Source: Paenibacillus artemisiicola | GTDB taxonomy: Bacteria; Bacillota; Bacilli; Paenibacillales; Paenibacillaceae | Assembly: GCF_017652985.1 (NCBI RefSeq) | Contig: NZ_JAGGDJ010000001.1 | Span: 434,001 to 498,000 of the forward strand | Length of the DNA: 64,000 nt | Direction of reading: 5' to 3' | Shown here: positions 25,334-32,451 of the stretch, piece after piece | How positions within the stretch are numbered: position 1 is the first letter of the stretch | How the letters are laid out: every line of letters starts with the position of its first letter | Position numbers and translations under genes: made by a program | The notes under the pieces: model-generated | What the model was told of the DNA's origin: nothing | What the model saw: only the letters and a program-made list of their open reading frames with translations | The model's database searches: none

Positions 25334-25660
25334 ATGCCTGCTTACGTTATTTTTATTCGGGAGCATACGAACGACCCGCAAGCGCTGGCCGTTTATTCGG
25401 CAAAAGCTCCGGGCGCGCTCGCCGGGCGTCCCATACGGCCGCTGGCCATGTACGGCGCGCATGAGGTCCTCGAGGGACCGGCCGTCGAAGGCGCGGCTTT
25501 GCTTGAATTTCCGAGCTTCGAAGAAGCCAGGGCCTGGTATTACAGTCCGGCTTATCAAGAAGCGGTCCGGCATCGGCTGCAGGGGGCACGTACCGCGGCA
25601 TCCTCGTCGAAGGCGTATCCCGATAACCGCCGGATCCCGCGCAGAATCGCCGTGCCTTGA
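25334..25660 (+). CDS. DUF1330 family protein with frameshifted C-terminus
   Basis: The first 86 residues match DUF1330 proteins (MPAYVIFIREHTNDPQALAV, then LEGPAVEGAALLEFPSFEEA and WYYSPAYQEAVRHRLQGA). The family's ending, YRGILVEG, appears in another frame: adding one G to the GGGGG run at 25581-25585 would give GGTYRGILVEGVSR and a stop at 25624-25626. As written the frame runs on to 25660 with an unrelated tail. Either a one-base deletion has altered the gene or there is a homopolymer sequencing error. The family fold is a ferredoxin-like ABM domain of unknown role. Confidence 0.8.
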   Translation: MPAYVIFIREHTNDPQALAVYSAKAPGALAGRPIRPLAMYGAHEVLEGPAVEGAALLEFPSFEEARAWYYSPAYQEAVRHRLQGARTAASSSKAYPDNRRIPRRIAVP

Positions 25661-25667
25661 CGCAAAG

Positions 25668-25701
25668 AAAGCCGACCGTTCGGAATCGAACGGCCGGCTT
25701 T
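25668..25701. terminator. Bidirectional terminator between DUF1330 and helveticin-like genes
   Basis: AAAGCCGACCGTTCG pairs with CGAACGGCCGGCTTT (one mismatch) across GAAT, with T-rich sequence on both outer sides. Confidence 0.8.
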
Positions 25702-25704
25702 TGA

Positions 25705-25744
25705 CATTGCCCTTCACTGCCCTTCATTGCCCTCCATAGCCCTT
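25705..25744. repeat. Four 10-bp tandem repeats (CATTGCCCTT)
   Basis: CATTGCCCTT, CACTGCCCTT, CATTGCCCTC and CATAGCCCTT follow without gaps, 20 bases after the stop of the helveticin-like gene in its transcribed direction. Confidence 0.8.
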
Positions 25745-25763
25745 CTTAGACAGGACGAAGCGT

Positions 25764-26771
25764 TCAGAACACGCTGTCCGGCACGTAATACACCTTCTGC
25801 GTATCTTTCTTGTCGTCGGGGTCCGCGACGATCGTGAAATACACGTTGCCGTCCTTGGTCTGTACGCCTTCGATCTCGTGCTTGCCCACGTTCGTCACGT
25901 TCACGAGCGTCTTGTAAGCGCCCGTGCCGGACATCATCGCGATCTGCGGCGTCTCGCCTTCCGCGCCGCCGGACGTGAAGATCTCCGAATCGTTCAGCAT
26001 GTCGAGGCCCTGGAACGATCCGTTCGGCCGGACGATGCCGTCGCCCGATTGCGTGAAGCTGGCTACGCACGCGCCGACCGCCTCCGCGCTGTCCAGGCGG
26101 ACTTGTTCGCTGCCGTCCATCAGCTTGTTCAGCGCGACCGTGTCATAGACGGACCACGTGACATCGCCTTCGGCGGTCTGCACGCGGAAGAGCGTGTACG
26201 CGCTGTTGCCGCCGCCGTCGACGCGATAGGTGTCGCCCAGCCGGGAACCGGTCTTGTCGGCGTAGTTCAGATAAGTGAACCGGTGAAGATCCGTGTAATC
26301 AAGCGTGGCGCCGGCGTCGTACTGAAGCCGCGCGACCTGCAGCGACCAGTCGTACGAGGTGGACGGGTCCGCTTTCGAGCTGAAATAGAAGTAGTTGACG
26401 CCGTTGTAAGTATACATGTCGAGCGTCTGGCCGTGGCCGGCGTTGGTGATGGTCATTTCGTCCACGTAGGTCGCGGTGCTGCCGCTCATGAGCAGCCGGG
26501 ACAGGTAGACGGTTCCGCCGGAACGCTGCGTGACGTACACGTACGTCGAAGCGATGTACGCTTTTTGGACGGCGAGATTGTGATGCAGCCCTTTCAGGCT
26601 GTACGCGAGGGTCGCGCTTGCCGAGACGGTGCGCGCGGGCGCGGCCGCGAAGGCGGGCGACGCGATCGTGCCGAACAATAGACCGGCGATCGCGAACGAG
26701 GCCAGCACCTTCGGCTTTCGTGACGTCTGCCACTTGCGTGTCTTGAGCAGGGACGATTGATTGCGTAACAT
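25764..26771 (-). CDS. Helveticin-J-like (class III bacteriocin family) secreted protein
   Basis: A 335-residue protein with a long signal peptide (basic residues 1-20, hydrophobic VLASFAIAGLLFGTIASPAF, cut near AFAAAP). The mature part resembles helveticin J-family proteins: LHHNLAVQKAYIASTYVYVT, then TNAGHGQTLDMYTYNGVNYF, with the VQK..xVYVTQR and GHGQTL features and repeated beta-strand segments. GGAGG lies 10 bases before the ATG. Helveticin J is a heat-labile class III bacteriocin, but many family members in spore-formers are uncharacterised, so killing activity is not established. No immunity gene is recognisable next to it. Confidence 0.72.
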   Translation of the reverse strand: MLRNQSSLLKTRKWQTSRKPKVLASFAIAGLLFGTIASPAFAAAPARTVSASATLAYSLKGLHHNLAVQKAYIASTYVYVTQRSGGTVYLSRLLMSGSTATYVDEMTITNAGHGQTLDMYTYNGVNYFYFSSKADPSTSYDWSLQVARLQYDAGATLDYTDLHRFTYLNYADKTGSRLGDTYRVDGGGNSAYTLFRVQTAEGDVTWSVYDTVALNKLMDGSEQVRLDSAEAVGACVASFTQSGDGIVRPNGSFQGLDMLNDSEIFTSGGAEGETPQIAMMSGTGAYKTLVNVTNVGKHEIEGVQTKDGNVYFTIVADPDDKKDTQKVYYVPDSVF

Positions 26772-26793
26772 GCGGGAACCTCCTTGGATGGCG

Positions 26794-26847
26794 ATGGAAT
26801 CATGGCCAGACCGGTATGGAATCATGGCCACACCGGCACGGAATCAT
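26794..26847. repeat. 22-bp direct repeats upstream of the helveticin-like gene
   Basis: ATGGAATCATGGCCA is repeated at 26794 and 26816 within 22-base units that differ by two bases, and a third partial copy (GGAATCAT) begins at 26840. The copies lie 23-76 bases upstream of the gene's start, where regulators or the promoter would act. Confidence 0.8.
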
Positions 26848-26975
26848 CCTGATTATCGCGGAGGAGGAAGCAGTTGGGAATAGGCAGCGGGTACCAATTC
26901 AGGTTAAGGTTTTGTTGCCGGAGCAGCGGAGAGCCGACGGGCGAATGGCATGGAACTGCCCGCAAAGCCGTACCT

Positions 26976-27027
26976 AACAAAAGGATACAAGCCCGTTCCC
27001 GGCATGCGGAACCGAACTTGTATCCTT
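26976..27027 (-). terminator. Terminator after the 78-residue hypothetical gene
   Basis: AAGGATACAAG (26981-26991) pairs perfectly with CTTGTATCCTT (27017-27027). Read on the minus strand, the stem is followed by TTGTTAGG after the TCCTT arm. The loop is 25 bases. Confidence 0.7.
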
Positions 27028-27064
27028 GTTCGAGGCGGTGAACCGAATCGGGGAGGACGATGCC

Positions 27065-27301
27065 TTATTGGCCGAAGTTCCCGGAGAACTGCGCGACGAC
27101 GGCTTGCACCTCGGCAACCTTGTCCGGCTTTAGAAGGGTGAGCATCTTCGGAACGAACCCTTCGACGTCGTCCTTGGAGAACGTGCCTTCGTCCTGCTTC
27201 CGGAAGTTCTCGGCCAGCACGGCTCTGGCTTCCTCTTCTTTGCCTTCTTGCACGCGCTGCAAAATAAACTGCGCAAACATGTCTTGTCCTTGCTTGTCCA
27301 T
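27065..27301 (-). CDS. Small hypothetical protein under a twin-operator promoter
   Basis: A 78-residue, probably soluble and helical acidic protein (MDKQGQDMFAQFILQRVQEG, EEEARAVLAENFRKQ, VPKMLTLLKPDKVAEVQAVV). I do not recognise the family. AGGAGG lies 9 bases before the ATG, it has a near-consensus sigma-A promoter containing two operator-like repeats, and its own terminator. It is therefore very likely a real, regulated gene. Confidence 0.75.
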   Translation of the reverse strand: MDKQGQDMFAQFILQRVQEGKEEEARAVLAENFRKQDEGTFSKDDVEGFVPKMLTLLKPDKVAEVQAVVAQFSGNFGQ

Positions 27302-27327
27302 GCGAACAGCCTCCTGAACGATCGTAA

Positions 27328-27381
27328 TATAACACCATTTGGTTTCGTTTTTCATTATAACACCAAATGGTTTCGTGTCAA
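27328..27381 (-). promoter_or_regulatory. Sigma-A promoter with twin 21-bp operator repeats
   Basis: On the minus strand TTGACA (27376-27381), a 16-base spacer and TATAAT (27354-27359) form the promoter. Two 21-base direct repeats, TATAACACCATTTGGTTTCG at 27328 and TATAACACCAAATGGTTTCG at 27356, are 28 bases apart. Their cores ACCATTTGGT and ACCAAATGGT are mirror versions of each other. One repeat fills the spacer, the other covers the start of transcription. This is a classic repressor layout (ArsR, MarR or TetR type); no matching regulator is adjacent. Confidence 0.8.
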
Positions 27382-27403
27382 TGGCAAAAAGGGGGAGGCG
27401 CCG

Positions 27404-28501
27404 CTACGCGTCCTGCGTTGCCGGCTTGGCTCGAACGAGCGAAACGAAATAGAGCAGCAGCGGCAGCAGCACGAGCGGAAGCAGGGACAGCGTCGACCAG
27501 GATTTCGCGACGCTTTCCTGCACGACGACCATGTTGGAGTAGCACATCAGCGCCATGACGATGCCGGCCAGCATGACCGGCCAGATCAGGATGTTCTCGT
27601 CCCGCAGTCGAAGGACGTGCGACGCGCAGCCGATCGTCGCCTGGAACACGATCAGGATCCGGACGAAGATGGTCAAGATCCAGATGAAGATCAAGGCGCC
27701 TTCCAGCCGCTCGAGAAACCCGCCGATGGAGACGTTTTTGGCCAGCAGATAGGTCGGATACACGTTATTGCCCGTCTGTTCGGGGCCGAGCATCATGATG
27801 CAGAGCAGCGTCAAGACCACGAGTACGCCATTGCCTGCCAGCGTGCCGCCGACGAGCGCGCGACGGCGGCCTTTGCCTTTGGCGACGTGCGGATAGAGCA
27901 TCATCAGCAGCACCGAATTTTGCAGCGAGTAGAACGAGTAGGCGCCCCGAAGGATGGGCTTGGCGCCGAACTCGTACACCGGCAGCAGCCGCGAAGGATC
28001 GAGAATCGGCAGCAGGCAGAACAGCAGAATCACCAGCAGCGCCGCCGCCAACGGGAAGAAGATTTCGACGGCCCGGGCATAGACGATGCTCCCGGATTTC
28101 AGCGCGATCACGACGACGAGGACGAACAAAATCATGAGCGCCTCCACCGGCGTGTCCTGCAGCAGCTGCGTCGTCATGAAGAAGCCCATGGAGCCGATCA
28201 TAAGCGAGCCGAGAAAGAAGAAATAGACCGTGTAGCCGAGCGTCACCGCCGCCCCGACCCACTTGCCGAGCAGCTTGTCGATGCATTGCGCCAGATTCAG
28301 TTCCGGATACCGTTCGCCGACCGCTGCGTACAGCGCGACCAGCAAGATGTTGACGGCGGATCCGACGATGCCGGCCAGCCAAGCGTCCTGCTTGGCGGCG
28401 ATGGCAAGCCCGCTCGGCGCGATCAGGATCGACGTGCCGATCGTGACGAAGATGACGATGATGGTGTAGCAGCGAATGCTGATCCGATTGGCGTTGTCCA
28501 A
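27404..28501 (-). CDS. Spore germinant receptor permease subunit (GerAB family), locus 1
   Basis: A 365-residue integral membrane protein with about ten helices, of the GerAB/APC-superfamily endospore germination permeases (VTIGTSILIAPSGLAIAAKQ near residue 20; PTYLLAKNVSIGGFLERLEG near 265, the family's conserved region). In these receptors the B subunit binds the germinant in the spore inner membrane. It is the last gene of an A-C-D-B operon, 18 bases after the small D subunit. Codon use and reading frame are normal. The germinant cannot be predicted. Confidence 0.93.
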   Translation of the reverse strand: MDNANRISIRCYTIIVIFVTIGTSILIAPSGLAIAAKQDAWLAGIVGSAVNILLVALYAAVGERYPELNLAQCIDKLLGKWVGAAVTLGYTVYFFFLGSLMIGSMGFFMTTQLLQDTPVEALMILFVLVVVIALKSGSIVYARAVEIFFPLAAALLVILLFCLLPILDPSRLLPVYEFGAKPILRGAYSFYSLQNSVLLMMLYPHVAKGKGRRRALVGGTLAGNGVLVVLTLLCIMMLGPEQTGNNVYPTYLLAKNVSIGGFLERLEGALIFIWILTIFVRILIVFQATIGCASHVLRLRDENILIWPVMLAGIVMALMCYSNMVVVQESVAKSWSTLSLLPLVLLPLLLYFVSLVRAKPATQDA

Positions 28502-28519
28502 GCTTGAGCGCTCCTTGCC

Positions 28520-28753
28520 CTAGCTGAGCATCGCGAAGATCGCATTGCTCAGCGGTTCGAATAGAATCATGGCCATGCGAAGCGGATTCGGCAAATCGAC
28601 TTGCGTCAGCTGCATCGAGAACAGCGTCGAGCCCGCCGCCATCAAGGCGAGGAAAACCGTGATTTCCTTGCCTTTCCCTTGACCGCGCAGCGAACGAAGC
28701 TCGTACCAGCTGATGGCCGATACGACCAACAGGACGATGACGATGGCGATCAT
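28520..28753 (-). CDS. Small two-helix membrane protein, germinant-receptor D subunit type, locus 1
   Basis: A 77-residue protein with two hydrophobic segments (MIAIVIVLLVVSAISWYELR and ITVFLALMAAGSTLFSM) between the C and B genes. Small two-helix D subunits are known beside several ger operons and modulate receptor function. The start at 28753 follows AAAGGAGG by 12 bases. It lies 7 bases after the C subunit stop. It is assigned from size, topology and position; there is no catalytic motif. Confidence 0.75.
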   Translation of the reverse strand: MIAIVIVLLVVSAISWYELRSLRGQGKGKEITVFLALMAAGSTLFSMQLTQVDLPNPLRMAMILFEPLSNAIFAMLS

Positions 28754-28760
28754 GCGGGAC

Positions 28761-29972
28761 TCAGCCTCCTTTGCTCGTTTGATGGGTGACCGACTGCTGC
28801 GTCGTGCCGATCCGTCTCGTCGTGGTGTCGACATGCACGTAGACCGGAACGTCCTTATACGTTTCGTTCCAATCCTTGATCTGATGCCAGATCTTCGGAT
28901 GCTGGCGATGTACCTGCCGGCCGAAGCCGAAGACGTCGATGCCGAGACGCTTCTTCGAATCCCGGACAGTCGTTCGGATAATGCCGGACACTTTCTTATT
29001 GGTGGCCTGGTCAAACCACTTCACCGTGGATTCCTTCGTCATGTCCAGGTTGCATTCGATATCCGAGATGTCCTGCTCGATCGTCACGTAGGCGTGGATG
29101 GACAAGTCGTCCTTGTTCGAGCCGCGCACCTTTACCTTGGCATGCGTGTTGAACAGCTCGACGGAGGCGCGCCCGTTATCGGGGCAGCGCAGGTAGCCCA
29201 CGGTCCACTTAACGGAATCCGTCACGTAATTGATCGCTTTCGTGCCTTGCTCGTCCAGCCAGCCGACCAGGCGGTCCTTGTCGAACATGGCGGTACCGGA
29301 ATATTCCAGGTTTCGGGAAGGCGCGATTTGCTGCTGCGCCCCGGCGCCGGCCGCCTCCGAGCCGCCGCCGGCGATCTGAATGCCGGTCATGAAGGCGCTC
29401 GCGCCTTCCGTTTCCATGTCGAGCAGCAGCTCGTTCAGCGTCATCATGCTCGTCGCCGCCCACTGCTTGTCGGAGTTTTGCAGCTTCGTGTACAGATTGT
29501 TGGCGGGAATCGGGTCCATCGGGCTGTAAACCTTCAAGATGTCCGACGCCGGGCGGTTCTTCGCGACGACTAAGTAGAAGTCGTTGCGCATCTCGGCGTA
29601 GCGGGACAAGTAATCGAGCGGCTTGCGCAAGCCTTGGCGCGCCGTCTGCTCCCCGATGACGACCATGCGCAGATGCGAGAATTGCAGCCGTCGCGGCGAC
29701 AGCACCGACATGCGGCCGATGGCGTCGGGCAGCGTCTTGCCTTCCTGCTCGAACGTCACGACCGGAGCAAGGCGGGAGCCGGTATTGCTCTTCGGCGTCA
29801 CCTCCGCCGGGTTGACGATTTGCACGGAGATATGATAAGTATCGCCGATCCGATCGATGCCGAGCCCGACGACGATGGAGATTTCGTTCAATTCCGTCCG
29901 GTCCCAACAGCCGGTAAGCGGGACGAGCGCGAACAACGATAGGATCGCGGAGAGGGTTCTCCTAAAGCGCAC
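28761..29972 (-). CDS. Ger(x)C family spore germination lipoprotein, locus 1
   Basis: A 403-residue lipoprotein with signal peptide and lipobox LTGCWDRTEL (Cys about residue 22), which is the family hallmark. It then has ISIVVGLGIDRIGDTYHIS and the C-terminal VFGFGRQVHRQHPKIWHQIK motif. It would be anchored to the outer face of the spore inner membrane as the C subunit. At 403 residues it is slightly longer than the usual 370-390, owing to a Gly/Ala/Gln-rich insert near residues 205-225 (GGGSEAAGAGAQQQ). Confidence 0.93.
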   Translation of the reverse strand: MRFRRTLSAILSLFALVPLTGCWDRTELNEISIVVGLGIDRIGDTYHISVQIVNPAEVTPKSNTGSRLAPVVTFEQEGKTLPDAIGRMSVLSPRRLQFSHLRMVVIGEQTARQGLRKPLDYLSRYAEMRNDFYLVVAKNRPASDILKVYSPMDPIPANNLYTKLQNSDKQWAATSMMTLNELLLDMETEGASAFMTGIQIAGGGSEAAGAGAQQQIAPSRNLEYSGTAMFDKDRLVGWLDEQGTKAINYVTDSVKWTVGYLRCPDNGRASVELFNTHAKVKVRGSNKDDLSIHAYVTIEQDISDIECNLDMTKESTVKWFDQATNKKVSGIIRTTVRDSKKRLGIDVFGFGRQVHRQHPKIWHQIKDWNETYKDVPVYVHVDTTTRRIGTTQQSVTHQTSKGG

Positions 29973-29997
29973 CTGCGTTCCTCCTTGCGCGGAAACC

Positions 29998-31500
29998 TTA
30001 TTTCTGCCGGATGATATTCTGCTTGCCCACGGTGCTTGGCCGCTTCTTCATGAACGGGATGGGCACGCGCCACAGCGTTTCCTTCTGATCGGGCCGGTTG
30101 AACGGCGCGAGCGGCGACATGTACGGGACGCCGAAGGATTGCAGCGCGCACAAGCGCAGCACGAGCACGATCATGCCGAGGAACAACCCGAACAAGCCGA
30201 AGGAGGCGGCGATCATCATGAAGAGGAAGCGCACGATCCGGATGGCGATGCCGATGTTGAACGCCGGCATGACGAAATTCGAGATCGCCGTAATCGAGAC
30301 CACGATCACCATCGCGCCCGTGACGAGTCCGGCTTCGACCGACGCCTGGCCGATGACGAGCGTACCCACGATGGAGATCGATTGGCCGATCGTCCGCGGC
30401 ATGCGCACGCTCGCTTCCCGCAAGATTTCGAAGGTAATCTCCATGATCAGCGCTTCCACGAACGCCGGGAAGGGGACGCCTTCCCGCTGGCTGGCGAGGT
30501 TGTAGAGCAGCACCGTCGGCAGCAGTTCCTGGTGGTATGTGGTGATGGCGATGTACAGCGACGGCGTGAACATCGCGAGCAGGAAGGACAGCAGGCGCAG
30601 CTGGCGGATCAAGCTGGAGAACACGGACCGCTGGTAATAGTCCTCCGGCGATTGGAACATCTGCGTGAACACCGCGGGGACGACCAGCGCGAACGGGGTC
30701 CCGTCCACCAGAATGGCGACCCGGCCTTCGAGCAGCTGCGCGGCGACGACGTCCGGCCGTTCGGAATTGCTCACCGTCGGGAAGATCGAGAATTGGCTTT
30801 CCTGAATCGATTCCTCGATATAATTGCTCTCCAGAATCGCGTCGATATCGATCTTGTCGAGGCGCCGTCTGACTTCCTCCAGCAGTTCCTGCGACACGAT
30901 CCCGTTCAGGTAGACGACCAGAATGTTCGTCTGCGTCACCCGGCCGATCTTGCGGGGCTCCGCCCACAGCCGACGATCGCGGATCTTGCGCCGGAGCATC
31001 GACATGTTCCAGCCGAGCACCTCGGTGAATCCTTCCCGGGGACCGCGGACGACGGACTGCACGTTCGGCTCTTCGATGCCCCGGGCGTTGATCTTCTGGG
31101 TCGAGACGGACAGCGCGCCCGGCTCGCCTTCGATCAGCAGAATGCCGTTGCCGCAGAACAGATGATCATACAGCTCTTCGAAACAGGTCAGCTTCCAGAC
31201 ATGGCTGTCCGAAATCACGTATTGCATCAAATAGTCCGCCGGAGCGAGCGAATCGACAGCCTCGACCGGGACGGCCGTTCTGCCGAATTCCAGGAGCGAG
31301 CGGATCAGTTCCTGCGTATCGGACAGGCCGTCCATCGAGACGACCGCGGCCGCGACGGGCTTGCGGCCGGGCAGCGACAGGTGCAGCTCCCGGAATTTCA
31401 TGTCGCTGCTGCAGCCGTTTTCGGTTTTGAGCCGGTTCAGACTATCTGCCAGCCGATTGCCGATCGGCTCCGGTTCTCCGTTCGACGTAAACTCGCTCAT
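29998..31500 (-). CDS. Spore germinant receptor A subunit (GerA family), locus 1
   Basis: A 500-residue A subunit. The cytosolic N-terminal half carries VVRGPREGFTEVLGWNMSML and SNSERPDVVAAQLLEGRVAI. The C-terminal half has four to five membrane helices with FPAFVEALIMEITFEILREA and RMPRTIGQSISIVGTLVIGQ. It is first of the A-C-D-B operon. ATG 31500 was chosen because the conserved protein begins here; the preceding AGGTGA is a weak site. The divergent TetR gene starts 175 bases upstream, an unusual neighbour for a forespore-expressed operon. Confidence 0.93.
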   Translation of the reverse strand: MSEFTSNGEPEPIGNRLADSLNRLKTENGCSSDMKFRELHLSLPGRKPVAAAVVSMDGLSDTQELIRSLLEFGRTAVPVEAVDSLAPADYLMQYVISDSHVWKLTCFEELYDHLFCGNGILLIEGEPGALSVSTQKINARGIEEPNVQSVVRGPREGFTEVLGWNMSMLRRKIRDRRLWAEPRKIGRVTQTNILVVYLNGIVSQELLEEVRRRLDKIDIDAILESNYIEESIQESQFSIFPTVSNSERPDVVAAQLLEGRVAILVDGTPFALVVPAVFTQMFQSPEDYYQRSVFSSLIRQLRLLSFLLAMFTPSLYIAITTYHQELLPTVLLYNLASQREGVPFPAFVEALIMEITFEILREASVRMPRTIGQSISIVGTLVIGQASVEAGLVTGAMVIVVSITAISNFVMPAFNIGIAIRIVRFLFMMIAASFGLFGLFLGMIVLVLRLCALQSFGVPYMSPLAPFNRPDQKETLWRVPIPFMKKRPSTVGKQNIIRQK

Positions 31501-31623
31501 GACGTTCACCTGCTTATTTCGAGAGATAAAGATACGCTTAAGATTCTCGAAAGTGCCGCGCGTTATTCCATTTTTTTCATCGCCGACATGAATTTTCCGC
31601 TTATTCCGGCGTCCCGGGCCTAC

Positions 31624-31653
31624 TTGACATTCGCGCTTCGCTCGTACTAATGT
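31624..31653 (+). promoter_or_regulatory. Sigma-A promoter of the second TetR gene
   Basis: A perfect TTGACA at 31624-31629, an 18-base spacer and TAATGT at 31648-31653. Confidence 0.65.
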
Positions 31654-31674
31654 TAGGGGCAAGAGGTGGAGAGG

Positions 31675-32238
31675 ATGAGCAAGAAGCAGGACATTATGGC
31701 GGCCACGCTCGACTTGATCCATGAAGAAGGGCTCCAATCGGTGACCTTCGCCAAGCTGTTCAAGCGAGCCAGCGTCGGAGCCGGCACGATCTATAACTAT
31801 TTCGCGAATAAAGAGGAACTGGTGAACGCGGTCTACCGGGAGGCGCGGAAGTTGATGGGCGAATTCCTCCTGATGAACTACGATCCGGGGGCGAGCCTGT
31901 ACGAGCGGTTCAAGCGCCTGCAGCTGAACCGGCTGGAATTCGGGATTCGGCATCCGAAGGAATTCCTGTTCATCGACAGCTTCTCCTTCTCGCCGTATAT
32001 CTCGCCGGAGCTGCGGGACGCGGGCGATCCCAACGCGTCCTCCGAAGTGGTGCTTGCGCTGATCGTGGAAGGGCAGAAGCAGGGCGTCGTCAAGGAGATG
32101 GATTCCCATTTGTGCCATCAGCTTATGCACGGCATTATCTCGTCCATCCTGAAAGGGTATTACGTACAGAAATATCCGCTAAGCGAGGTTCAAATTCAGC
32201 AGGTGCTGGAGGCGTCGTGGAAAGCGGTTCTCGTCTAA
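31675..32238 (+). CDS. TetR/AcrR family transcriptional regulator
   Basis: A 187-residue regulator. The helix-turn-helix is at residues 4-50 (KQDIMAATLDLIHEEGLQSV, then FKRASVGAGTIYNYFANKEE), the G-T-I-Y-N-Y-F signature being clear. The C-terminal part (LEFGIRHPKEFLFIDSFSFS) resembles TetR_C domains of drug or lipid responsive repressors. ATG 31675 follows GGTGGAGAGG; a GTG three codons earlier is possible. It is divergent from germinant-receptor locus 1 and terminated at 32243-32276. Confidence 0.87.
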   Translation: MSKKQDIMAATLDLIHEEGLQSVTFAKLFKRASVGAGTIYNYFANKEELVNAVYREARKLMGEFLLMNYDPGASLYERFKRLQLNRLEFGIRHPKEFLFIDSFSFSPYISPELRDAGDPNASSEVVLALIVEGQKQGVVKEMDSHLCHQLMHGIISSILKGYYVQKYPLSEVQIQQVLEASWKAVLV

Positions 32239-32242
32239 TCGG

Positions 32243-32276
32243 CAGTCCTTCGGAGGGTTCCTCGAAGGGCTGTTTT
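32243..32276 (+). terminator. Terminator after the second TetR gene
   Basis: CAGTCCTTCG pairs with CGAAGGGCTG (one G-U) and is followed by TTTTC. Confidence 0.75.
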
Positions 32277-32400
32277 CGTTGCGCGGGCGATTTCGGCGAG
32301 CGTCGCGCGCGAGCGGATGCGTTGCGAGGCCGGCGATCGCAAGCGAGAGCACGCGCGGCCACGTGTGCCATCTAGTCGCGCAGAGCTTCGCGGGAAGCAA

Positions 32401-32435
32401 AAAAACGGCAGCCTGCCGCCAGGTCTGCCGTTTTT
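32401..32435. terminator. Terminator after the KinB-like kinase (minus), bidirectional
   Basis: AAAAACGGCAG pairs perfectly with CTGCCGTTTTT. On the minus strand the stem continues into further T residues (TTTTTTTGC). Confidence 0.85.
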
Positions 32436-32451
32436 CTCGTTTTATGGGCCT

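Noticed and set aside
31501..31674. Sigma-G promoter for germinant locus 1
   Set aside because: A GAATA-like box exists upstream of locus 1 but no CATAxTA-type -10 at a proper distance could be found, so it is not listed.
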